NCBI GenBank assembly: GCA_945878385.1
Contig: CAMCTE010000029.1
Coordinates: 1 to 17,444 of the forward strand
Source: Azohydromonas lata NBRC 102462
GTDB lineage: Bacteria; Pseudomonadota; Gammaproteobacteria; Burkholderiales; Burkholderiaceae_C
Direction of reading: 5' to 3'
Length of the DNA: 17,444 bases
Shown here: positions 6,667-14,455 of the stretch, one piece after another
Layout: each line of letters opens with the position of its first letter
Numbering within the stretch: the first letter of the stretch is position 1
Notes under the pieces: model-generated
The model's database searches: none
Told to the model about the DNA's origin: nothing
The model's input: only the letters and a program-made list of their open reading frames with translations
Position numbers and translations under genes: made by a program

Positions 6667-8105
6667 GCGCGCCACTCCGCTGCGGCAGCCGCCTGGCCCA
6701 TGATCCTTCCGCCTGCACCGGTGGCCGAATCCGCGAAAACCAGTTCAACCGACTCGGAATCCATGCGCCAATGTCCGCGTGCGGTTTCACGCAGCGCGCG
6801 CTGAACCAGGGCCTGCGCAGTCAGGCGATGCCAATCTTCGGGTACGCGCTGTCCATTGGCCACACCGAGTACCGGCAGCTTGTGGCGGATCAGCACATCC
6901 AGTGCCGGGCCGAGTCGGACAGCCTCGTCCAGCTTGCTCAGCACCACACCCTTGCAGTTGGCAGCGCGCCAGGAGATGACGACATCATCAAGCGTCTCGC
7001 CCTGCGCGGAAGCACTCAGCACCAGCACGCGTTGGATCGAGGGATGCGACAGCATGTCCAGCATCTCCCGGGTACGGCTGTCGCGCTGCGCGATACCGGC
7101 CGTGTCGATGAGCACCAGCCGCTTGTCGGACAACAGATCCAGCAGATCTTCCAGCGAAGTGCGGTCGTGTGCGCTGTGCACCGGAACGCCCAGGATGCGG
7201 CCATAGGCGCGAAGTTGCTCCTGGGCGCCGACGCGGTAGGCGTCCAGCGTGATGAGCCCCAGTGAGGAAGCCCCGTGTCTTGCTGCAAAAGCCGCTGCCA
7301 GCTTGGCAGTGGTGGTGGTCTTGCCCACACCGGTGGAACCGATCAGGGCCACCACGCCGCCTTGGTCTTCAATGGCCGGCATCTGTTCGGCCGCGCGCAG
7401 ATTGCGCTCCAGTGCTGCGCTGGCCCAGCGTTCCTCGGAGGGTGCATCCTGTGGCAAGAGTTCGGTCAACTTGCGGGCCAACGCCGGGGAGAACCCCACC
7501 TCCAACAGGCGCTGAGCGAGGCGCGCCTGTCCGGGCTGGCGCTGCAGCCGCTCCAGAAAAGTCAGTGCACTGAACCGTTGCTCGATGAGCCCCTTCATCG
7601 AACGAAGCTCTTCGAGCATGGCCGCATGGGCGACCGGTGTCGGTTCGGCTGCGCGGGTTGCCGGCGCCGATGAGAGTGCCTGTGAGGACACCGGGGCCCG
7701 GGCGGCACCCAGCACACGAGCCTGGGCCTGCGCACGGTCGTGCAGGTCGCGACCCGGTGTTGCGGAGTGAAGATCTGCAGCTGCCCGTGGCGTTGCAGGG
7801 AGCGCTCGCGGCTGGGCCGGCGCTTGCTGCGCCGCACGCATTTCATCTTGTCGGCGTTTGAGCATCCGCTCGCGCACATAGTCCTGGAAGGACAACGTGC
7901 TCATAGCCAAGGTCTGGGCATCCCCCTCGACATCCTGCATCACCTCATTGGGCTGCCGGGTCATCGCTTCCGGCCCCATGGCCAGGATCTCGACGCCCTC
8001 AGCGCAGGGCCGGGTGGACAGGACCACGGCATCAGGGCCAAGAGCAGCCTTCAGGCGCCCGAGCGCCTCGTGGGATGTTCTGCCGACGAATCGTTTGACA
8101 TTCAT
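6663..8105 (-). CDS. flhF: Flagellar SRP-type GTPase FlhF
   Basis: FlhF is a signal-recognition-particle family GTPase that recruits early flagellar parts to the membrane and marks the assembly site. The 480-residue protein has an N-terminal domain starting MNVKRFVGRTSHEALGRLKA, a basic and disordered Ala/Pro/Arg-rich linker (about 80-165), an N domain (about 165-245), and the G domain. GTPase motifs are intact: GSTGVGKTTTTAKL (256-269), TLDAYRVGAQEQL (286-298), DTAG (334-337) and SKLDE (390-394, usually TKLDE). It overlaps flhA upstream by 4 nt (ATGA at 8105-8102) and the flhG-like gene downstream by 4 nt, so the three are probably translationally coupled. Confidence 0.97.
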   Translation of the reverse strand: MNVKRFVGRTSHEALGRLKAALGPDAVVLSTRPCAEGVEILAMGPEAMTRQPNEVMQDVEGDAQTLAMSTLSFQDYVRERMLKRRQDEMRAAQQAPAQPRALPATPRAAADLHSATPGRDLHDRAQAQARVLGAARAPVSSQALSSAPATRAAEPTPVAHAAMLEELRSMKGLIEQRFSALTFLERLQRQPGQARLAQRLLEVGFSPALARKLTELLPQDAPSEERWASAALERNLRAAEQMPAIEDQGGVVALIGSTGVGKTTTTAKLAAAFAARHGASSLGLITLDAYRVGAQEQLRAYGRILGVPVHSAHDRTSLEDLLDLLSDKRLVLIDTAGIAQRDSRTREMLDMLSHPSIQRVLVLSASAQGETLDDVVISWRAANCKGVVLSKLDEAVRLGPALDVLIRHKLPVLGVANGQRVPEDWHRLTAQALVQRALRETARGHWRMDSESVELVFADSATGAGGRIMGQAAAAAEWRA

Positions 8106-10210
8106 GGGTTGCCTCCGATGAGGGAGCCGATGCGGATGGTGTGGGTTTCAGGGATCTCGCTGTGTCCGAGAACCTTGAGGCGGGGCGCGGCGCGGCGCAG
8201 CAGGCGCGACATGGCCGAGCGAATGGAATCCGGCACCAACAGGCAGGCGGGCAAACCCAGGTCTTCCTGGTCGCGTGCGGTCTGTGCGGCGCTTCGGGTG
8301 ATGCTGTCGGCCACACCCGGGTCGAGAACCGAGCCGTTGGCCGAGTTGATGGCCTGGGACACCAGGCGCTCCAAGTCGGGCTCCAGGGCAATGACATCCA
8401 ACTCGGAGACGGTGCCAAATATCTGCTGGACGATGGCGGGTGCCAACTGAATCCGCAAGCGCTGGGCGAGATCGGCGGGTTCGGTGATGCTGCCGCCGAA
8501 TTCGGCCAAGCACTCCACGATCGAGCGCATGTCGCGAATGTGCACGCCCTCTTCCAACAGCAGTTGAAGCACCTTCTGCAGCGCCGGCACGCCAACCATC
8601 TTGGGCACCACATCGTCCATCAGCTTGGGTGCTTGTTGGGTGACATGTTCAATCAGCGACTGGGTTTCCAGACGGCCCAGCAACTTGGCCGCATGCACCT
8701 GCATGAGGTGGGACAAATGCGTGGCAACCACGGTGGAGCAATCGACCACGGTGTAACCCGCGACCTGGGCGGCTTCGGTCTGGCGCTCCTCGACCCACAC
8801 CGCCGGCAAGCCGAACGCAGGGTCTGTGGTGGAGGTGCCGATGAGGGGTTGCGTCACCCCTCCCGGATTGATGGCCAACATCATGCCGGGGTAGGCCTCG
8901 CCCTCGCCCACCACCGCCCCACGCAGCAGGATGCGGTAATGGCTGGGCTTGAGTTCGAGGTTGTCTCGGATGTGCACGGACGGCGGCAGGAAGCCGACAT
9001 CCTGAGCAAACTTGCGGCGCACACCCTTGATTCGGGTGAGCAGGTCGCCCTGGCGGTTCTTGTCCACCAGACTGATGAGCCGATAGCCGACCTCCAGGCC
9101 GAGCACATCCACCGGTTGCAGGTCGTCCCACGAAGCCTCGGCATTCGCCGTGGCCTCCGGTGTTCCCGCTGCGGGAGCGGCCTCGGCCACGGCCTTGCGA
9201 CGCTGTTCGCGACGCAGCCACCAGGCCATCCCGCCGATCCCCGCAGCCAGGGCCAGGAAGATGAGGTTGGGCATGCCAGGAATGGCACCCAACAGAGCAA
9301 TGATGCCTGCCGTCACGCCCAGCACCACCGGCGAGCCGAAGACCTGTTCGCGAATCTGCGTGCCCACATCACTGTCCTTGCCCACGCGCGACACCACCAT
9401 GGCCGCAGCCACGCTGATGAGCAGTGCGGGCACTTGGGCCACCAGGGCATCGCCAACAGCCAGAAGGATGTAGGCATCGGCGGCTTGGCCGGCCGTCAGG
9501 TTGTGCTGCAGCACGCCAATGGCCAAGCCACCGACGATGTTGATGAACAGGATGATCAGGCCGGCGATGGCGTCACCGCGCACGAATTTGCTGGCGCCAT
9601 CCATGGAACCGAAGAAGTCGGCTTCTTCGGCCACCTCGGAGCGCCGCTGACGGGCCTGTTCCTCGTTGATCAGACCTGCATTGAGGTCGGCGTCAATGGC
9701 CATCTGCTTGCCGGGCATCGCATCCAAAGTGAAACGGGCTCCAACTTCGGCGATGCGCTCGGCGCCCTTGGTGATCACGATGAAGTTGATGACGACCAAC
9801 ACCGCGAACACGATCAGGCCCACGGCGAAGTTGCCGCCGATCAGGAAATGCCCGAAGGACTCGATGACCTTGCCGGCAGCCGCAGGGCCGGTGTGGCCAT
9901 CCATCAACACCACGCGCGTGGAGGCCACATTGAGCGACAAACGCAGAAGCGTGGTGACCAGCAGCACCGTGGGAAAGGCGGCGAAGTCCAGCGGCTTGAT
10001 CAGGCGCGAGGCCACCATCACCACCATCAGGGCCATCGCGATGTTGAAGGTGAACAGCAAGTCCAGCGCCATGGGCGGCAAGGGCAGCACCATCATGGCG
10101 ATGACCATGACGATGAACAGCGGCGCCATCAGCGCGCGCCCCAGGTTGCCCACCTGTGCCAAGGCAGGCGTGCCCATCACCGACTGCAGGCGGCCCATCA
10201 CGGCGTTCAC
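8102..10210 (-). CDS. flhA: Flagellar type III export gate protein FlhA
   Basis: FlhA is the large inner-membrane export gate component; its nonameric cytoplasmic ring receives substrates and chaperones. The 702-residue product has about eight membrane segments in the first 330 residues, including VTTLLRLSLNVASTRVVL (85-102), the FHIPEP-type loop ITKGAERIAEVGARFTLDAM (146-165) and a conserved DAIAGLIILFIN (213-224). A charged linker (around 330-360) leads to the soluble C-terminal domain. The frame opens with GTG at 10210, overlapping the flhB stop (GTGA); an in-frame ATG at 10198 would shorten it by four residues. Size is typical (about 690-700). Confidence 0.98.
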   Translation of the reverse strand: MNAVMGRLQSVMGTPALAQVGNLGRALMAPLFIVMVIAMMVLPLPPMALDLLFTFNIAMALMVVMVASRLIKPLDFAAFPTVLLVTTLLRLSLNVASTRVVLMDGHTGPAAAGKVIESFGHFLIGGNFAVGLIVFAVLVVINFIVITKGAERIAEVGARFTLDAMPGKQMAIDADLNAGLINEEQARQRRSEVAEEADFFGSMDGASKFVRGDAIAGLIILFINIVGGLAIGVLQHNLTAGQAADAYILLAVGDALVAQVPALLISVAAAMVVSRVGKDSDVGTQIREQVFGSPVVLGVTAGIIALLGAIPGMPNLIFLALAAGIGGMAWWLRREQRRKAVAEAAPAAGTPEATANAEASWDDLQPVDVLGLEVGYRLISLVDKNRQGDLLTRIKGVRRKFAQDVGFLPPSVHIRDNLELKPSHYRILLRGAVVGEGEAYPGMMLAINPGGVTQPLIGTSTTDPAFGLPAVWVEERQTEAAQVAGYTVVDCSTVVATHLSHLMQVHAAKLLGRLETQSLIEHVTQQAPKLMDDVVPKMVGVPALQKVLQLLLEEGVHIRDMRSIVECLAEFGGSITEPADLAQRLRIQLAPAIVQQIFGTVSELDVIALEPDLERLVSQAINSANGSVLDPGVADSITRSAAQTARDQEDLGLPACLLVPDSIRSAMSRLLRRAAPRLKVLGHSEIPETHTIRIGSLIGGNP

Positions 10211-11379
10211 ACTTGGGCCCCTTCAGCAGTCGAAGCCTTGCTGTTGTGCGGGTCCAGATCGGGCGGCACCGCCAACCGATCGACTTCGGGAGCCGGCGGC
10301 TCAGCCTGGCGATTCAAGCGGGCTGTGCGCAACTGATATACCCAGGCCAACACCTGCGCCACTGCCGAGAACAAGCGGCCAGGTACTTCACGGTCCAGCT
10401 CGGTGTGGGCGTAAAGCGCACGCGCCAAGGCCGGGGCCTGCAGCACGGGCACACCATGTTCGCGGGCCAAGTCGCGAATGCGCAGGGCCAGTGCATCAGC
10501 GCCCTTGGCCACCACGCGCGGCGCGCCCATCGTGGCTTCGTCATACTTGAGCGCCACCGCATAGTGGGTGGGGTTCATGACCACGAGGTCGGCCTTGGGA
10601 ACGGCGGCCATCATGCGGCGACGGCTCATCTCACGCATCCGGTGGCGCAACTGCACCTTGACTTCAGGGTTGCCCTCGACTTCCTTGTGCTCATCCTTGA
10701 CCTCCTTGAAGGACATGCGCAAGCGGCGAGCGAGCAACAAGCGCTGAAGGGGCACATCCACAATGGCAAAAGCACCCAAGGCCAACAGCAACAGGCCCAA
10801 GCCCGCCGTGATCTCCGACAAGGCGTGTGCAAAGCCGGCGTTCAGATCCATGGACAGCGCTGCGGCGAACGCGTCTACGCGCAGCACCAGCACGACAGCA
10901 CCGATCACACCCAGGATCAAGGCCAGCAGGCAGGATTTGCCTGTGACGGCCATCTGGTCGCCGGAAAACATCTGCTTGAGCCCGTTGAGCGGGTTGAGCT
11001 TGGTGGCCTTGGGCTCGATGGCCTTGAGGGTCCAGTTCCAGCCCCCACTGCCCAGGCCACCTGCCAGGGCCAGTACCAGGGCCACCGCACCGATGAGCGC
11101 AAGCACCACGGCCGAGTCAAATGCCACGGCCGCCAAACGCTCCAGCATCAGTTCAGGCCGCAGGAGGGTCTGGGCGTCAAAACGAAGACCCGTGCGAAGC
11201 AGGCGCTCGGTCCAGTCCGACAGTGCGGGCGCGGCCGCCAACAATGCCATTCCTCCGCCTGCCACCATCGCCAGGTGGCCGAGGTCACGCGAGCGCGCAA
11301 CTTGGCCCTCCTCGCGGGCTTTCTCGATCTTGCGGTCGGTTGCTGGTAGGTGGCGGTCTTGCGCGCCTTGGTCGGCCAT
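10207..11379 (-). CDS. flhB: Flagellar export gate and substrate-switch protein FlhB
   Basis: FlhB is the inner-membrane export protein whose cytoplasmic domain cleaves itself and switches export from rod/hook to filament proteins. The 390-residue product begins with the charged DRHLPATDRKIEKAREEGQV, has four hydrophobic segments within about 35-210, the linker GNPEVKVQLRHRMREMSRRR, and the autocleavage motif NPTH at 269-272, the same residue numbers as in Salmonella FlhB. The last 35 residues are Pro/Ala-rich and variable. The ATG at 11379 has only a weak GGA upstream. It follows cheZ after 140 nt, the longest gap inside the leftward gene run apart from the internal spacing near flhD, so a separate promoter here is plausible. 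Confidence 0.98.
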   Translation of the reverse strand: MADQGAQDRHLPATDRKIEKAREEGQVARSRDLGHLAMVAGGGMALLAAAPALSDWTERLLRTGLRFDAQTLLRPELMLERLAAVAFDSAVVLALIGAVALVLALAGGLGSGGWNWTLKAIEPKATKLNPLNGLKQMFSGDQMAVTGKSCLLALILGVIGAVVLVLRVDAFAAALSMDLNAGFAHALSEITAGLGLLLLALGAFAIVDVPLQRLLLARRLRMSFKEVKDEHKEVEGNPEVKVQLRHRMREMSRRRMMAAVPKADLVVMNPTHYAVALKYDEATMGAPRVVAKGADALALRIRDLAREHGVPVLQAPALARALYAHTELDREVPGRLFSAVAQVLAWVYQLRTARLNRQAEPPAPEVDRLAVPPDLDPHNSKASTAEGAQV

Positions 11380-11519
11380 GGGGAAATCCGATTTGGATGT
11401 GTCCCCAGATGGTGCCGCGCACCCGCGCAGACTTAAGGTGGATAAGCGGGGCGGATGCCCCTGATTTCATCGCCTAAAGATGCGCCGCAGACCGGGCCCA
11501 AGCGTGGCCCGCCCCCACT
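11380..11519 (-). promoter_or_regulatory. cheZ-flhB intergenic region, candidate FlhDC-responsive promoter
   Basis: This 140-nt gap holds, on the minus strand in order, a hairpin just after cheZ (11493-11511), an AAATCAGG octamer (11467-11460) and a small hairpin with GGGGC and GCCCC arms (11448-11461). In enteric bacteria flhB begins an FlhDC-activated operon. The octamer followed 11 nt later by CGCTTATC weakly resembles the inverted halves of the enteric FlhDC box (AAATARCG ... CGYTATTT). No clear -10 hexamer is evident. Confidence 0.35.
11493..11511 (-). terminator. Possible weak terminator hairpin after cheZ
   Basis: CGGGCC (11493-11498) and GGCCCG (11506-11511) form a perfect 6-bp stem with a 7-nt loop, 8 nt after the cheZ stop. 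No T tract follows on the minus strand, so it may only attenuate transcription or stabilise the messenger end. Confidence 0.3.
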
Positions 11520-12158
11520 CTAAAAGCCCAGGCTGGCCAACAGGTCGTCCACTTCACCCTGGTTGCTCACCACTTCACCCTGTTGGGTGCCGGAAACCAC
11601 GGGGCCCTGCAGCGCGGTTTCGGCCGGCTGCGCCATGGCTTGCAGTTCTTCTGGGGCTGCCTGCACCAACAAATGAACGAGGCTGTCTTCGAGGGTGTTG
11701 GCCATTTCCAGGATCTTGCGCACCACCTGGCCCGTGAGGTCGTGGAAGTCCTGGGCCAACATGATGTCGGTCAGGTGCTGGTCGACCTGGGCCGAACTGG
11801 CCTCTACCGCCTGCACATAGGCTCGGACGGCCTCTGCCGGAATCGCGTCCACGCCGGGGGCCTGCAGCGCGGCCAGCAGAAGACTTGAACGCTCAGACAG
11901 GGCTTGGTGGCCCGACTTGGCCGCATCGACCGAGTTGAGGACCCGGTGCGCCGCCTCCGAAGTCTTTTCCACCACATAGTTCAGACGGCTGCGTGCATCG
12001 GGCAGACCTTGCGCAGCCTGCTGCAGGCGGGGCATCACGCCCAGCTGCCCGAGCGAATCGTGGAGCTGTCGGGTGATGTGGCCGAGCTCCTGGTACAGCG
12101 CCACCTGGGGGTGGGCAGACGAGCCTGCTGAGGTTGCTTCGCTGGGCGTGGCGTCCAT
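11520..12158 (-). CDS. cheZ: CheY-P phosphatase CheZ
   Basis: CheZ dephosphorylates CheY-P and so ends the motor-switching signal. The 212-residue product from the ATG at 12158 is mostly helical. DARSRLNYVVEKTSEAAHRV (54-73) starts the long helical hairpin; the active region is IMLAQDFHDLTGQVVRKI, where D140 and Q144 correspond to catalytic D143 and Q147 of E. coli CheZ. The C-terminal VDDLLASLGF (203-212) is the conserved CheY-binding tail. A GAGGGG ribosome binding site stands 8 nt before this ATG; a TTG at 12173 overlapping the cheY stop is possible but less likely. It follows cheY closely. Confidence 0.96.
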   Translation of the reverse strand: MDATPSEATSAGSSAHPQVALYQELGHITRQLHDSLGQLGVMPRLQQAAQGLPDARSRLNYVVEKTSEAAHRVLNSVDAAKSGHQALSERSSLLLAALQAPGVDAIPAEAVRAYVQAVEASSAQVDQHLTDIMLAQDFHDLTGQVVRKILEMANTLEDSLVHLLVQAAPEELQAMAQPAETALQGPVVSGTQQGEVVSNQGEVDDLLASLGF

Positions 12159-12169
12159 GTTCTGCCCCC

Positions 12170-12574
12170 TCAAGCGCTGGTGCCGGCAGCGGCCATTCGC
12201 TGCACGATCTTGAGCACCTTTTCCTCCAGCGTGGCCTTGGTGAAGGGCTTGACGATGTACCCGGCAGCACCGGTCTGCGCAGCCAGAATGATGTCTTCCT
12301 TGCGCGCCTCAGCCGTCACCATCAGCACCGGAAGCGAACGCAGCACCGGGTCGGCCTTGATCTGCTTGAGCAACTCAAAGCCGTTCATGTTGGGCATGTT
12401 GATGTCGCTGACCACGAAATCGAACTTCTGGGCGCGCAGCATCTGCAGGGCATGCACGCCGTCTTCTGCCTCATCGGCGTTGTTGCAGCCCATTTCCTTG
12501 AGCAGCCCGCGCACGATGCGGCGCATCGTCGAGAAGTCGTCGACGATGAGGTAACGGAGTTCGGATGGGGCCAT
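12170..12574 (-). CDS. cheY: Chemotaxis response regulator CheY
   Basis: CheY is a single-domain response regulator; when phosphorylated by CheA it binds the FliM/FliN switch and changes rotation. The 134-residue product carries the acidic pair D12-D13 (LIVDDFSTMRRIV), the phosphoacceptor D57 (FVVSDINMPNMNG), T87 (VLMVTAEA), Y106 and K109 (AGYIVKPF), all at the same numbers as in E. coli CheY. There is no output domain. It sits between motB (47 nt) and cheZ. cheA and the other chemosensory genes are not beside it, so its kinase must be encoded elsewhere. Confidence 0.98.
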   Translation of the reverse strand: MAPSELRYLIVDDFSTMRRIVRGLLKEMGCNNADEAEDGVHALQMLRAQKFDFVVSDINMPNMNGFELLKQIKADPVLRSLPVLMVTAEARKEDIILAAQTGAAGYIVKPFTKATLEEKVLKIVQRMAAAGTSA

Positions 12575-12621
12575 GATGGTGTGTCCGGTTGGGTCTTCAG
12601 AATCGGGTGAAAGGCGTCGGT

Positions 12622-13557
12622 TCAGGGCCTGGCGGGAAGCGGTATGCGAACCGGCGCTGCTTGTTCCAGCGCTTGGGCCACATCGGGCGCCGTCTTGAAA
12701 AAACGGTCTTCGGCGTCGCGGTTCATCACAATGATGCTGATGCGCCGGTTTTGCGGGTCGCGGTTGTCCTGTGGATTGAATGGCCTGCTGAAGGCCAGCC
12801 CCATGACGCGCAGCACACGGGCTTCGGGCAGCCCCCCGGCCAGCAGTTCGCGCCGGGAGGCGTTGCCCCGATCAGCAGAGAGTTCCCAGTTGCTGTAACC
12901 GCGCTCGCCGCCGGCATACGGAATGCCATCGGTGTGGCCTTCCAGCGTCAGGCGATTGGGTACTTCGGTCAACACCTTGCCCACTTCACGCAGCAGGTCG
13001 CGCATGTACGGCTGCACCTGTGCACTGCCCAACGCAAACATCGGACGGTTGTGCTGGTCGATGATCTGGATGCGCAAGCCGTCTGGCGTCATGTCCAGCT
13101 TGATCTGCTCGGCCAAGCCCGAGAGCGTCGGGTTGCTCTCGATCTGCGACATCACCTTCATGCGCAACTGGTCAAGCTTCTGGTTTTCCTGGCGCCGCTG
13201 CTCTTCCTTCAGTGCAGCCAGCGTGTAGGTGCTGTCGGCGGTAACGTCTCCGCGCTTGACCTGACCGTGCTGGCGTGTGAGGTCTTCGCCGCCACCCTTG
13301 ATCACATGAGAGGCATCACCCGAGCCGGAGCCGCTTGAAAACAACGCCACCTTCAGCGGCGAGTTGAAGAACTCGGCAATGCCCTTGCGGTCACCTTCGG
13401 TGGTGGAACCCAAGAGCCACATGAGCAGAAAAAACGCCATCATGGCGGTGACGAAATCGGCGTAGGCGATCTTCCACGCACCACCGTGGGCGGCATGGCC
13501 GCCCTTCTTCACGCGCTTGACGATGATGGGCTGAAGTTTCTTGTTGTCGCCGGCCAT
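12622..13557 (-). CDS. motB: Flagellar stator protein MotB
   Basis: MotB pairs with MotA as the proton-driven stator and anchors it to peptidoglycan. The 311-residue product has a short basic cytoplasmic tail, one membrane helix (about 30-50: KIAYADFVTAMMAFFLLMWL) with the proton-binding Asp at D34 (D32 in E. coli), a plug/linker rich in Gly and Ser, and an OmpA-like peptidoglycan-binding domain (about 165-285) with LEGHTDGIPY and RRISIIVMNR. The alanine and tyrosine next to the Asp fit a proton-driven stator. It is separated from motA by 21 nt, as expected for a co-transcribed pair. Confidence 0.98.
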   Translation of the reverse strand: MAGDNKKLQPIIVKRVKKGGHAAHGGAWKIAYADFVTAMMAFFLLMWLLGSTTEGDRKGIAEFFNSPLKVALFSSGSGSGDASHVIKGGGEDLTRQHGQVKRGDVTADSTYTLAALKEEQRRQENQKLDQLRMKVMSQIESNPTLSGLAEQIKLDMTPDGLRIQIIDQHNRPMFALGSAQVQPYMRDLLREVGKVLTEVPNRLTLEGHTDGIPYAGGERGYSNWELSADRGNASRRELLAGGLPEARVLRVMGLAFSRPFNPQDNRDPQNRRISIIVMNRDAEDRFFKTAPDVAQALEQAAPVRIPLPARP

Positions 13558-13578
13558 GGTGAATGCTTTCAGTGCGCC

Positions 13579-14439
13579 TTACTTCTTGCCCTTGACATGG
13601 GACTCGAGTTCACTGAACGAAGGGCGCTCGGTCGAGTACAGCACCTTGCGGCCGAATTCGATGGCCACCTGCGGTGCGTAGCCCTGCATGCTGGCCAGGA
13701 GCGTGGTCTTGATGCACTGCAGTTCCTTGCCCGCCTCATCCACCTTCTGTTCCAGCAAACCGGCCAGCGGTTCGGCAAAGGCGTAGGCCAACAAGATGCC
13801 CAGGAAGGTTCCCACGAGGGCCGAGCCGATCATGCCGCCCAACACCGCCGGGGGCTGACCCACCGAGCCCATGGTGTTGACCACGCCCAGCACCGCCGCC
13901 ACGATGCCGAATGCGGGCAGCGCACCGGCCAGCCGCTGCAGCGCGCCCACCGCGGCATGGGCTTCGTGGTGATGGGTCTCGATCTCGCTGTCCATCAGGC
14001 TTTCGATTTCGTGCGCGTTCAAGTTGCCCGAAACCATCATGCGCAGATAGTCGGTGATGAACTCCACCACATGGTGGTCATGCCCCACGGTGGGGTACTT
14101 CTGGAACAAGGCAGAGTTGTGCGGGTCTTCCACATCTTTCTCGATGGCCATCAGGCCTTCCTTGCGGGCCTTCTGAAGAATGTCGTAGAGCATGGACATC
14201 AGCTCCATGTAGCGCGCCTTGGTGTACTTGCTGCCCTTGAAGCAGTCGCCCAAGCCCTTGGCGGTGGCCTTGACCACCTTCATCTGGTTGTTGGCCAGGA
14301 AAGCGCCGAGTGCGGCGCCTCCGATGGTGGTCATTTCAAACGGCAAGGCCTTGAGCACGACACCCATGTTGCCCCCGTGGACGATGAAGACCCCGAAGAT
14401 GCAACCCATGGCGACAAGCCAGCCGATGATGACGAACAT
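13579..14439 (-). CDS. motA: Flagellar stator protein MotA
   Basis: MotA is the four-helix membrane protein that forms the 5:2 stator with MotB and pushes on FliG. The 286-residue product has helices at about 1-20, 34-50, 170-195 and 200-225. The cytoplasmic loop carries R91 and E99 (ILQKARKEGLMAIE), equivalent to R90 and E98 of E. coli, and prolines at 175 (ALPAFGIV) and 224 match the two essential prolines. A sigma28 promoter ends about 35 nt before the ATG, so motA-motB-cheY-cheZ can be expressed as a late operon in addition to readthrough from flhDC. The ribosome binding site is weak. Confidence 0.98.
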   Translation of the reverse strand: MFVIIGWLVAMGCIFGVFIVHGGNMGVVLKALPFEMTTIGGAALGAFLANNQMKVVKATAKGLGDCFKGSKYTKARYMELMSMLYDILQKARKEGLMAIEKDVEDPHNSALFQKYPTVGHDHHVVEFITDYLRMMVSGNLNAHEIESLMDSEIETHHHEAHAAVGALQRLAGALPAFGIVAAVLGVVNTMGSVGQPPAVLGGMIGSALVGTFLGILLAYAFAEPLAGLLEQKVDEAGKELQCIKTTLLASMQGYAPQVAIEFGRKVLYSTERPSFSELESHVKGKK

Positions 14440-14455
14440 GATGGTGGACGATCCG

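Noticed and set aside
9079..9086. GCCGATAG on the plus strand inside flhA, like a sigma28 -10 element
   Set aside because: No TCAA/TAAA element is present 15-16 nt upstream and no plus-strand gene follows.
8141..10336. A 731-codon open frame on the plus strand opposite flhA and the end of flhB
   Set aside because: It is the antisense shadow of a well-recognised gene in GC-rich DNA. Its translation is rich in His, Gln, Arg and Gly without any domain, typical of such shadows.
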